Shown: piece by piece, positions 1 to 6,113 of the stretch
Layout: each line of letters starts with the position of its first letter
Numbering within the stretch: the first letter of the stretch is position 1
Assembly: GCA_020048595.1 (NCBI GenBank)
Contig: JAIFMH010000276.1
Location: 1-6,253, forward strand
From: Bacteroidota bacterium
Lineage (GTDB): Bacteria > Bacteroidota > Bacteroidia > Bacteroidales > UBA4417
Direction of reading: 5' to 3'
Length of the DNA stretch: 6,253 nucleotides
Translations under genes and position numbers: made by a program
The notes under the pieces: generated by a model
What the model was told of the DNA's origin: nothing
The model's database searches: none
What the model saw: the letters and a program-made list of their open reading frames with translations, nothing else

Positions 1-28
1 CTTGTTGTCAAACAACTCATTTCTCACT

Positions 29-84
29 ACTTCCAACTTAGACCTCTTTACATCCGACTTCCAACATCCAACATCCGACATCCA
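29..84. repeat. Degenerate 7-nt tandem repeat array (ACATCCA/ACTTCCA)
   Basis: Units stay in a 7-nt phase: acttcca (29), acttaga (36), cctcttt (43, decayed), acatccg (50), acttcca (57), acatcca (64), acatccg (71) and acatcca (78). The last five are close to a consensus ACATCCA. The stretch is intergenic, has no open reading frame of note and stops about 100 nt before the first gene. The repeat is seen directly; its role is unknown. It could be a simple slippage product or a genome-wide spacer repeat. Confidence 0.75.
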
Positions 85-143
85 TCCTTAAATTCTAAAC
101 AAAAAAAGCAAACGATTTTTCCCCACACCTATTTGATTTTAAG

Positions 144-151
144 TAATTTCG
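144..151 (+). promoter_or_regulatory. Weak candidate -7 box for the M49-like lipoprotein gene
   Basis: TAATTTCG differs at one base from the Bacteroidota -7 consensus TANNTTTG. It starts 40 nt before the ATG, matching the 37-39 nt seen for the two clear promoters in this window. No convincing TTTG-type -33 box lies 19-21 nt upstream. The position is persuasive but the sequence match is not strong. Confidence 0.35.
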
Positions 152-183
152 CCATCAGATTCTAACCTTTAAAACAACAAACC

Positions 184-1845
184 ATGTTAAAACGAATCAT
201 TCCATTTATGGTATCACTGGCATTGTTTGCAGCTTTTACCAGCAGTTGCAAACAGAAGTCCGGCGACAAAAACACAGCAAACGATACAACCGCTATGAGC
301 GAAATGCAGAAAAAAGTAAACGAATATGCCGTGGTTAAACTCACCACCGACCTGAGCAAACTAACCGAAAATGAAAAGCAGATGATCCCGATTCTGCTTG
401 AAGTAGCCCAGATAATGGATGATATTTTCTGGGAACAAACCTGGGGCAATAAAAATGCATTGCTCGATACGATTAAAGATCCGTATGCAAAACAATTTGC
501 AGCTATAAATTATGGCCCATGGGACAGGCTGGATGAAAACAAAGCCTTTATTGCCGGTATTGGCGAAAAGCCTAAAGGTGCAAATTTTTACCCTGTTGAT
601 ATGACAAAGGAAGAATTTGAGAAATGGAATGATGCTAATAAAGCAAGTCAGTACACATTGGTTGTTCGCAATGAGGATAAGAGCCTGAAAAGTGTATGGT
701 TTCACGAAGCATATGCTGAAAAGATTAAAAAAGCTGCAAATCTGTTGTTAAAGGCTGCGCAACTAGCCGAAGATACAGGTTTAAAAAAATACCTGACCCT
801 GCGTTCGAAAGCACTGCTTAACGACGACTATTTCGCCAGCGATATGGCCTGGATGGAAATGAAAACCAATACCCTGGATTTTGTTGTTGGCCCGATCGAA
901 AACTATGAAGATGAACTATTCGGATATAAAGCTGCGCACGAGGCCGCATTATTGGTAAAAGACAAGGAATGGAGCGCCAAACTCGAAAAGTTTGCCGCTA
1001 TGCTGCCTGAACTCCAAAAACAACTTCCCTGTGATCCTAAATATAAAAAAGAGGTTCCGGGAACGGATTCCGATTTAAATGCGTATGATATTTTGTTTTA
1101 TGCAGGCCATACCAACAGCGGAGGAAAAACAATTGCCATAAATCTGCCAAACGACGAAAAAGTTCAGCTGGCCAAAGGAAGCCGCCGTTTGCAGTTAAAA
1201 AATGCGATGCAGGCAAAATTTGATAAAATCCTTGTACCGATTGCTGAAGTGCTTATTGATACCGCTCAACGTAAAAATGTTAAGTTCGATGCTTTCTTTG
1301 GGAATGTTATGTTTCATGAGGTTGCTCATGGACTTGGAATTAAAAACACTATCACAGGAAAAGGAAATCTGCGCCAGGCTTTAAAAGAGCAATATTCAGG
1401 ATGGGAAGAAGCAAAAGCTGATGTCGTAGGTTTATGGATGGTTGCCTGGCTGATTGATAAAGGCGAGCTAACAGGAATAACGGTTGAAGATGCTTATGTA
1501 ACCTATATGGCCGGGCTTATCCGATCGGTACGTTTCGGTGCTGCCGAAGCCCACGGAAAAGCCAATATGATGTGTTTCAATTTCTTTGAAGACAAAAAAG
1601 CATTTTCGCGTAATTCGGATGGTACGTTTAAAGTTGATATTGAGAAAACACGCCAGGCCATTAACGAATGGAGTGCATTTATACTCAGCGTTGAAGGAGA
1701 TGGCGATTACGATAAGGCTGTAACTTATATGAAAGAAAATGGCAAAGTCCGCCCTGAACTGCAGGCTGGACTGGATTTATTGAAATCTGCCAATATCCCT
1801 AAAGATGTGGTATTTGAGCAGGGGAAAGTGGCGTTGGGACTTTAG
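184..1845 (+). CDS. Zinc-dependent M49 (dipeptidyl peptidase III-like) lipoprotein
   Basis: This 553-residue protein is probably an exopeptidase that removes dipeptides from the N-terminus of oligopeptides. Residues 1-22 look like a lipoprotein signal: positive residues at 3-4, a hydrophobic stretch, then FTSSC with the lipidated Cys at 22. Attachment to a periplasmic or outer membrane is therefore expected. Zinc site: HEVAH at 378-382 supplies two His ligands and the catalytic Glu379; GWEEAKAD follows, with Glu409 the likely third ligand, matching the EECRAE-type motif of M49. Other family-like segments are TNSGGKTIAINLPND (310-324) and RFGAAEAHGKANMM (from Arg450, with His457). The zinc motif is the five-residue HEXXH form rather than the classical six-residue HEXXGH. 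The start gives an intact signal peptide. The gene is monocistronic, with its own downstream terminator. Relatives are sometimes mislabelled as dihydrofolate reductase; nothing here supports that. Substrate specificity is inferred only. Confidence 0.8.
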   Translation: MLKRIIPFMVSLALFAAFTSSCKQKSGDKNTANDTTAMSEMQKKVNEYAVVKLTTDLSKLTENEKQMIPILLEVAQIMDDIFWEQTWGNKNALLDTIKDPYAKQFAAINYGPWDRLDENKAFIAGIGEKPKGANFYPVDMTKEEFEKWNDANKASQYTLVVRNEDKSLKSVWFHEAYAEKIKKAANLLLKAAQLAEDTGLKKYLTLRSKALLNDDYFASDMAWMEMKTNTLDFVVGPIENYEDELFGYKAAHEAALLVKDKEWSAKLEKFAAMLPELQKQLPCDPKYKKEVPGTDSDLNAYDILFYAGHTNSGGKTIAINLPNDEKVQLAKGSRRLQLKNAMQAKFDKILVPIAEVLIDTAQRKNVKFDAFFGNVMFHEVAHGLGIKNTITGKGNLRQALKEQYSGWEEAKADVVGLWMVAWLIDKGELTGITVEDAYVTYMAGLIRSVRFGAAEAHGKANMMCFNFFEDKKAFSRNSDGTFKVDIEKTRQAINEWSAFILSVEGDGDYDKAVTYMKENGKVRPELQAGLDLLKSANIPKDVVFEQGKVALGL

Positions 1846-1856
1846 TTTACAAGAGG

Positions 1857-1904
1857 AATGAGTTAGGGGCGACTGGGCGAGGAGCGACAAGGCGAGAACT
1901 CATT
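1857..1904. repeat. GCGA-rich stretch bounded by an 8-nt inverted repeat
   Basis: AATGAGTT (1857-1864) and AACTCATT (1897-1904) are perfectly complementary. The loop between them has four GCGA copies starting at 1869, 1877, 1884 and 1892, a 7-8 nt spacing. It begins 11 nt after the lipoprotein stop codon and would be part of the 3' UTR. There is no U-run, so it is not a terminator. It may be a degenerate spacer repeat or an mRNA 3'-end structure. Confidence 0.5.
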
Positions 1905-1975
1905 TAGTTAAAAGTGAATAACGAACTTAGCGAAGCGATCTCACGAACGAAGTAAGTAATATTGAATAACAGTAT

Positions 1976-2015
1976 AAAAGCTCAATTGGACAAAATTCAA
2001 TTGAGCTTTTTCTTT
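1976..2015 (+). terminator. Intrinsic terminator of the M49-like gene
   Basis: AAAAGCTCAATTG (1976-1988) pairs perfectly over 13 bp with CAATTGAGCTTTT (1998-2010) around a 9-nt loop. The right arm runs into a T-rich tail (tttttctttt). It lies 130 nt after the stop codon, so the transcript would have a long 3' UTR containing the GCGA-rich stretch. The stem's A-run and T-run could also let it act on the opposite strand, but no minus-strand gene approaches it. Confidence 0.85.
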
Positions 2016-2165
2016 TAAGATTTCGTTTTCGCAGAAATGCACAACTTTAAACTATGATAAAACTGATAGGTTTAAGGAAACTATTCCGGGTTATCAAACT
2101 GTAAGATTTGAAAACCATGCTTATATCTCTACAGGATAAACCTCCGTGTGGAGCATTTTCTGAAA

Positions 2166-2260
2166 CAGGATTGAAAATCCTGAACTCTGAGCAGCGGGAT
2201 TTAAAATCCTGGGCTCCATTCGGCGGGATTGTAAATTCCGCCCAGCAAATCCCGCTGAGC
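2166..2260. repeat. REP-like palindrome array, locus 1
   Basis: Successive related hairpins lie here. CAGGATT-GAA-AATCCTG (2166-2182) is a perfect 7-bp stem. AGCGGGATT-TAA-AATCCTGG (2193-2212) is imperfect, with outer flanks GAGC and GCTC. GGCGGGATT-GTA-AATTCCGCC (2222-2242) has 9 bp with one G-T pair. A right half-unit, CAAATCCCGCTGAGC (2246-2260), closes the array. All share the core GGATT-nnn-AATCC. The half-unit matches 6153-6167 exactly over 15 nt. Short intergenic palindromes of this kind resemble REP sequences moved by RAYT-type (IS200-like) transposases, but no such transposase is in the window. Open frames crossing this stretch are repeat-derived and are not annotated. Confidence 0.8.
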
Positions 2261-2364
2261 TGTTTTTACAGAATTTATTTGCCAACTCACAGAACAAATA
2301 AGTCAACTTACATAGGATTAGCAAATAGCAGCCTGGCAGAATAAAGATTTTAATGTATAAAAGT

Positions 2365-2372
2365 TATCTTTG
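2365..2372 (+). promoter_or_regulatory. -7 promoter box of the S46 peptidase gene
   Basis: TATCTTTG, followed by C, matches the Bacteroidota -7 consensus TANNTTTG perfectly. Transcription would start near 2378-2381 and leave an A/T-rich leader of about 25 nt before the ATG at 2404. No TTTG is seen at the usual 19-21 nt upstream. The box lies downstream of the in-frame ATG at 2353, so a transcript from here could not use that codon. This decides the start in favour of 2404. Confidence 0.75.
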
Positions 2373-2403
2373 CCTGTTAATCAACCCTGTTAAATATATA
2401 AAA

Positions 2404-4560
2404 ATGAAAAAAATCGTACTTGCTTTATGTTTGCTTACGGCGATTTTCGCCAAAGCAGCCAATACTCCTGACGAAGGCATGTGGCTTCCCATGTTTGTTG
2501 AAAGGTTAAACTATGTAGATATGCAGAAAATGGGTCTTCACCTTACCGCTGAGGAACTATACAGCATTAACCACTCAAGCCTTAAGGACGCTGTTGTAAG
2601 CCTTGGCGGATTTTGTACTGCCGAAGTTGTTTCAGCCGAAGGATTACTTTTTACCAACCATCACTGCGGATATGATGTAATTCAGAACCACAGCTCAGTT
2701 GAACATGATTATTTAACCGATGGTTTCTGGGCAATGAATAAAGCGGAAGAACTTCCGAACGAAGGTCTTTTTGTTTCGTTCCTGGTACGCATGGAGGATA
2801 AAACCAGCGATGTTCTTGGAGTGGTAACCGCTGATATGGACGAAGCTGCCCGTGGCGCTGCAATTAGCAAAAAAGTTGAAGAGCTGAAGAAAGAAGCAAC
2901 CGAAGAAGGTAAATATAAAGTTGAGCTGAAACCTTTCTTTAATGGAAATGAATATTATTTATTTGTTTACCAGGATTTTAAAGATATCCGCCTGGTAGGA
3001 GCTCCTCCTTCATCAATCGGGAAATTCGGCGGCGATACCGATAACTGGATGTGGCCACGCCATACCGGTGACTTCAGCATTTTCCGTATTTATACTGCCC
3101 CTGATGGCTCACCGGCTGAATATTCGAAAGATAATGTGCCGATGGCTGCTAAAAAATTCCTGCCTATCTCCGTTAAAGGATATAAGAAAAATGATTTTGC
3201 TATGATATGGGGTTACCCCGGACGTACTGACCGTTACATGAACTCCTGGGCAGTTGACGCTACACTTTATGACACTGATCCAATAATTGTAAAAGGACTT
3301 GGTTTGGTTCTCGAAAAACAAAAAGAAGGAATGGATAAGGACGATGCCGTTCGTATCGCTTATTCAAGTACTTATGCCGGCCTGGCAAACTTCTGGAAAA
3401 ACAAAATGGGAGAAGCCCGCGACCTGAAACGTCTTGATGTGATCAAGAAAAAGCAGGATGTGGAAGCTAAATTGATGCAATGGATCAATGCCGACGAACA
3501 ACGCAAAGCAAAATACGGTGATGTACTCAGCACCTATGCTGATATTTACAAACAGTATAAAGATCAGAACCTGAACCAGCAGATGTGGCACACACAGCTT
3601 TTGTTCTTTGGATCCAAAGCGTTCCCTTTCCCGGGACAGGCAACTGCTATTGAAACCGTATTAAAAACCGGTGCCAAAGGTGATGATCTGAAGAAACAGA
3701 TGGAAAAGTACAACGAAACATCGAAAGAACATTTCAAGGAATATAACAACGCTATTGAACAGAACGTACTTGCCGCTTTACTTGTCATGTTCCGTGACGG
3801 TATTCCCGCTGCTCAGCAACCTGCTATTTTCCAGGATATTGACAAAAATTACAAAGGCGATATTAATAAGTATGTAGCTGATATGTTTAAAGAGTCAATC
3901 TTTTATACAGAGGCTAATTTTAACGCTTTCCTTGCTAAGCCAAGTCTTAAAAAACTTCAGAAAGATCCTGCTTTGCTTGCCTACAATTCATTTATGGATA
4001 GTATGAAGAAACTTCAGGCTGCTAACATGCAACTTGGAGCCTCAAACAGAAAAACACAACGTCTTTTTGTAGCTGCTTTGCGCGAAATGGAGCCAAACAC
4101 AAGTTTTTATCCGGATGCCAACAGCACCATGCGCATGACTTACGGTAAAGTATTGGATTATTATCCTGCCGATGCTGTTCATTACAACTATTACACAACG
4201 CTCGACGGAGTTATGATGAAAGAAGATCCGAACAACGAAGAGTTTATAGTTCCTGCAAAACTGAAGGAATTGTACAACAAAAAAGACTACGGACGTTATG
4301 GCGAAAACGGCAAACTGTATACTTGCTTCCTTACGGATAATGATATTACCGGTGGTAACTCGGGAAGCCCTGTTATCAATGCTGATGGTCATTTAACAGG
4401 AATTGCCTTTGATGGTAACTGGGAAGCGATGAGCGGAAATATACTATTCGAACCCGAACTTCAACGTACTATTAATGTGGACATTCGCTACGTACTTTTT
4501 GTTATTGAAAAGTATGCAGGTGCCACCAACCTGATAAACGAACTTAAGATTATTGAATAA
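2404..4560 (+). CDS. S46 family dipeptidyl peptidase, DPP7-type
   Basis: This 718-residue serine exopeptidase is predicted to release dipeptides from oligopeptides in the periplasm. Residues 1-18 form a signal peptide ending AKA, with cleavage probably before Ala19. The chymotrypsin-like catalytic residues fit S46: His87 in TNHHCGY, Asp223 in HTGDFS and Ser653 in GGNSGSP. Cys71 and Cys88 are placed for the disulfide beside the catalytic His. Asn214, Trp215 and Asp670 fit the pocket that holds the substrate N-terminus. Gly671, in FDGNW, sits where DPP11 has an Arg (Arg673 in the Porphyromonas enzyme), so a preference for hydrophobic P1 residues, as in DPP7, is more likely than for Asp/Glu. The long middle region is the expected helical domain, and the length agrees with characterised members of about 710-720 residues. 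An ATG 51 nt upstream is in frame but precedes the promoter box. The gene stands alone between its promoter and terminator. Confidence 0.95.
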   Translation: MKKIVLALCLLTAIFAKAANTPDEGMWLPMFVERLNYVDMQKMGLHLTAEELYSINHSSLKDAVVSLGGFCTAEVVSAEGLLFTNHHCGYDVIQNHSSVEHDYLTDGFWAMNKAEELPNEGLFVSFLVRMEDKTSDVLGVVTADMDEAARGAAISKKVEELKKEATEEGKYKVELKPFFNGNEYYLFVYQDFKDIRLVGAPPSSIGKFGGDTDNWMWPRHTGDFSIFRIYTAPDGSPAEYSKDNVPMAAKKFLPISVKGYKKNDFAMIWGYPGRTDRYMNSWAVDATLYDTDPIIVKGLGLVLEKQKEGMDKDDAVRIAYSSTYAGLANFWKNKMGEARDLKRLDVIKKKQDVEAKLMQWINADEQRKAKYGDVLSTYADIYKQYKDQNLNQQMWHTQLLFFGSKAFPFPGQATAIETVLKTGAKGDDLKKQMEKYNETSKEHFKEYNNAIEQNVLAALLVMFRDGIPAAQQPAIFQDIDKNYKGDINKYVADMFKESIFYTEANFNAFLAKPSLKKLQKDPALLAYNSFMDSMKKLQAANMQLGASNRKTQRLFVAALREMEPNTSFYPDANSTMRMTYGKVLDYYPADAVHYNYYTTLDGVMMKEDPNNEEFIVPAKLKELYNKKDYGRYGENGKLYTCFLTDNDITGGNSGSPVINADGHLTGIAFDGNWEAMSGNILFEPELQRTINVDIRYVLFVIEKYAGATNLINELKIIE

Positions 4561-4584
4561 TTGAATTAGTTAGTGTTTAATTTT

Positions 4585-4615
4585 AAAAGGATTCCATAAC
4601 GGAGTCCTTTTTTTT
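4585..4615 (+). terminator. Intrinsic terminator of the S46 peptidase gene
   Basis: AAAAGGATTCC (4585-4595) pairs with GGAGTCCTTTT (4601-4611), an 11-bp stem with one G-T pair and a 5-nt loop. A run of eight T begins at 4608. It lies 25 nt after the stop codon and separates this gene from the DUF5995 gene. Confidence 0.9.
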
Positions 4616-4713
4616 GTTGCTATTTATTCCTGCAAACCAATTAAGCGTAAATTCTGAAATCTGGTGAACACTCTGAACCCGCTATCCGTTTAATTGCAAA
4701 ATATTCTTTTCTT

Positions 4714-5472
4714 ATGGCAATTCCTGCAAAAACTATTGATGAAGTACTGGCAGAACTAGACCGAATTATTGATTCGACTGTTTCTGAAAACAATTTTCTT
4801 GGAATTTTTGCTTACGTTTATCGCAGAACAACGGCGCAGATAAAACAGGCAATTGCTGAAAAGCAATTTGAAGATAATGCCCGTATGGAACTGATGGACG
4901 TGGCTTTTGCAAATTTGTATTTAACCGCATATTATGGATTTAAGAATAACCAGGATTGCTCGTCAGCCTGGAAAACTACATTCAACGCCAGGAATGAGAA
5001 AATTACTATCATTCAGCACCTGATGCTCGGAATGAACGCGCATATCAATATGGACCTGGGAATTGCTGCTGCAACTTTTGCTCCGGGACTAAGTATGCCC
5101 GCGCTGAAAAATGATTTCATGAAGGTAAACCAGATACTTAATGACCTCACAAATGAAATGCAGGACAGGTTAACAAAAGTTTCGTGGCTGATGTTTATTA
5201 TAGATTGGATGGGTAAAAATACGGATGAGAAAATTGTGAATTTCAGCATGGTGAAAGCCCGTGAACAGGCATGGGACCTGGCTTGTGTATTGTCGGGAAG
5301 CACCGAAAATGAAAGGAAATCAGCTGTTGAAGCCACTGATCAGATAATTTCAGGTTTAGCTGGAATGATTAAAAGTCCTCCCGGTAAATTGCTAAAAATG
5401 GCATTAAAGCTAGTTGCTTATTTTGAAGAAAAAGAGGTGAAAACCATTGTTGCAAAGCTCAAGGAAGACTAG
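4714..5472 (+). CDS. DUF5995 family protein of unknown function
   Basis: This 252-residue protein has no signal peptide or obvious membrane segment, so it is probably cytoplasmic. It reads as largely helical. From memory, segments characteristic of DUF5995 appear in order: an N-terminal IDEVLAELDRII helix, FAYVYRRTTAQIKQAI (about 31-46), RMELMDVAFANLYLTAYYGF (57-76), LGMNAHINMDLGIAAA (about 105-120, with His110, Asn112 and Asp114) and FSMVKAREQAWDLA (about 177-190). The His-Asn-Asp cluster is the most striking polar patch and could be an active or metal site, but no activity is known to me and this is a guess. The start is the first ATG and fits the expected N-terminus. No clear TANNTTTG box lies in the 98 nt between the preceding terminator and the ATG, so its promoter is unrecognised. 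No downstream gene is close enough to form an operon. Confidence 0.8.
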   Translation: MAIPAKTIDEVLAELDRIIDSTVSENNFLGIFAYVYRRTTAQIKQAIAEKQFEDNARMELMDVAFANLYLTAYYGFKNNQDCSSAWKTTFNARNEKITIIQHLMLGMNAHINMDLGIAAATFAPGLSMPALKNDFMKVNQILNDLTNEMQDRLTKVSWLMFIIDWMGKNTDEKIVNFSMVKAREQAWDLACVLSGSTENERKSAVEATDQIISGLAGMIKSPPGKLLKMALKLVAYFEEKEVKTIVAKLKED

Positions 5473-5779
5473 CTTAACAGGTTTTGTAATAATCAGTATT
5501 TTTTATCAAAACTGATAATTCATCTGTTATTAATTTGTTTTTTAAAGGTCAGATGGAATACGCCATAATATCATTCTCGGTTGGTGAGAAAACTTTCTCA
5601 TGGCTATTTCATGTGTCATTATTTATTTTTTAGGGGTCATATGGAATTATTAACGACTAAATTGATTTCAAAGGTGTTAATGAAACCGCTACGCTAAGTT
5701 ACTCATGTCTTGCTTATTCTCAAAGGTATTCGTGAGCTAAAGGTTCGCCGTGAATAATCAATCCTTTCTGATACAATTT
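5473..5779. other. Long AT-rich intergenic spacer
   Basis: No credible long gene lies here on either strand. A weak inverted repeat, ATCAGT (5492-5497) with ACTGAT (5511-5516), lies 19 nt after the DUF5995 stop codon but lacks a following T-run, so it is at best a poor terminator. The spacer also holds the imperfect direct repeat listed separately and a small perfect hairpin, TGAGAA-AACT-TTCTCA (5585-5600). CGCTACGCTAAGTT (5687-5700) is nearly the reverse complement of 1924-1937. The last part leads into the promoter of the VF530 gene. Confidence 0.6.
5521..5647 (+). repeat. Imperfect direct repeat pair, 39 and 38 nt, offset about 88 nt
   Basis: Copy 1 is 5521-5559 and copy 2 is 5610-5647. 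They align with one gap and about six mismatches. The best-kept part is a T-run followed by a purine-rich block and ATGGAAT (5538-5559 and 5626-5647, 19 of 22 identical). In both copies the purine block (AAAGG or AGGGG) is followed after 4 nt by an ATG, opening reading frames of 26 codons (5553-5633) and 18 codons (5641-5697). The frames have no sequence in common beyond Met-Glu, so translation is doubtful. The repeat itself is visible; its function is unknown. Confidence 0.65.
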
Positions 5780-5811
5780 ATTGCCATGGCTCGTTTCATC
5801 TGCTATCTTTG
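5780..5811 (+). promoter_or_regulatory. Promoter of the VF530 gene
   Basis: The -7 box TATCTTTG (5804-5811, followed by C) matches the Bacteroidota consensus TANNTTTG perfectly. ATTG at 5780-5783 is one base off the TTTG -33 box, with a 20-nt spacer, which is the expected distance. Transcription should start near 5818, leaving a leader of about 22 nt. The possible upstream TTG start at 5781 lies inside the -33 box and can be dismissed. Confidence 0.8.
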
Positions 5812-5840
5812 CAATTAAAATAAGCTGTTATTCAATTTAC

Positions 5841-6089
5841 ATGGCAGAACAAAAAAACAATCCATTACACGGCGTAAGCCTCGAAACGATATTAAATCGC
5901 TTAGTTGATCATTTTGGCTGGGAATTATTGGGGAAACTTATCCAGATAAACTGTTTTATCGAAAATCCGAGTATTCAGTCGAGCCTTAAATTTCTGCGGA
6001 AAACACTCTGGGCAAGGAAGAAAGTTGAAGACCTTTACCTGGAGATACATACTACAGAAGACAAGACTATAGGAGCAGGTAAAGCCTAG
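5841..6089 (+). CDS. VF530 family (DUF2132) putative DNA-binding protein
   Basis: This small 82-residue protein is a full-length match in pattern to the VF530 family, named after a Vibrio fischeri protein. Family hallmarks seen are NPLHGVSLETILNRLVDHFGWELLGKLI near the N-terminus (read from Asn7), then CFIENPSIQSSLKFLRKT and WARKKVEDLYLE. The known structure is a four-helix fold with some resemblance to a double-stranded-DNA-binding domain of RecA, which is the basis for the DNA-binding label; the cellular role is unknown. The family norm for KTPWAR is KTLWAR here, a single change. The start at 5841 is chosen because upstream in-frame codons lie inside the promoter and the family N-terminus begins just before NPLHG. 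The last 14 or so residues (HTTEDKTIGAGKA region) are a non-conserved tail encoded over a hairpin. Confidence 0.9.
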   Translation: MAEQKNNPLHGVSLETILNRLVDHFGWELLGKLIQINCFIENPSIQSSLKFLRKTLWARKKVEDLYLEIHTTEDKTIGAGKA

Positions 6090-6103
6090 ATTTATAGTCT
6101 TTT
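6063..6103 (+). terminator. Probable terminator overlapping the VF530 stop codon
   Basis: AAGACTATA (6063-6071) pairs perfectly with TATAGTCTT (6093-6101). Two further G-T pairs are possible inward, and a smaller TAGG/CCTA stem (6070-6073 with 6085-6088) is an alternative. The following T-run is short (four T at 6100-6103). The left arm lies inside the coding region, so the last codons double as hairpin sequence. The loop is large, which lowers confidence in termination. Confidence 0.5.
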
Positions 6104-6113
6104 GCTGTTAACG

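Noticed and set aside
162..705. Minus-strand open frames opposite the lipoprotein gene
   Set aside because: They are antisense shadows of a well-supported gene. The same applies to minus-strand frames within 2651-4392 and 5013-5336, and to the + frame at 1202-1384.
2154..2262. CRISPR-like array
   Set aside because: The repeated units are short palindromes with variable spacing and no unique spacers of uniform length, and no cas genes are present.
2108..2344. Open reading frames of 78 codons (+) and 67 codons (-, 2121-2324) between the two peptidase genes
   Set aside because: Both run through the REP-like palindromes, show no recognisable protein pattern, and the + frame ends only 21 nt before the S46 promoter box. 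They are repeat-derived chance frames.
2353..2403. Upstream in-frame ATG extending the S46 peptidase by 17 residues
   Set aside because: The -7 box at 2365-2372 lies downstream of this ATG, and the extension would place unrelated residues before a clean signal peptide starting MKK.
5491..5517. Possible terminator after the DUF5995 gene
   Set aside because: The stem is AT-rich with a bulge and there is no T-run after it. An alternative TATCA/TGATA pairing competes, so it is only described within the spacer entry.
5781..5840. TTG start extending the VF530 protein by 20 residues
   Set aside because: The codon is part of the -33 promoter element and the extension would be encoded across the promoter. 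The family N-terminus begins close to the ATG at 5841.
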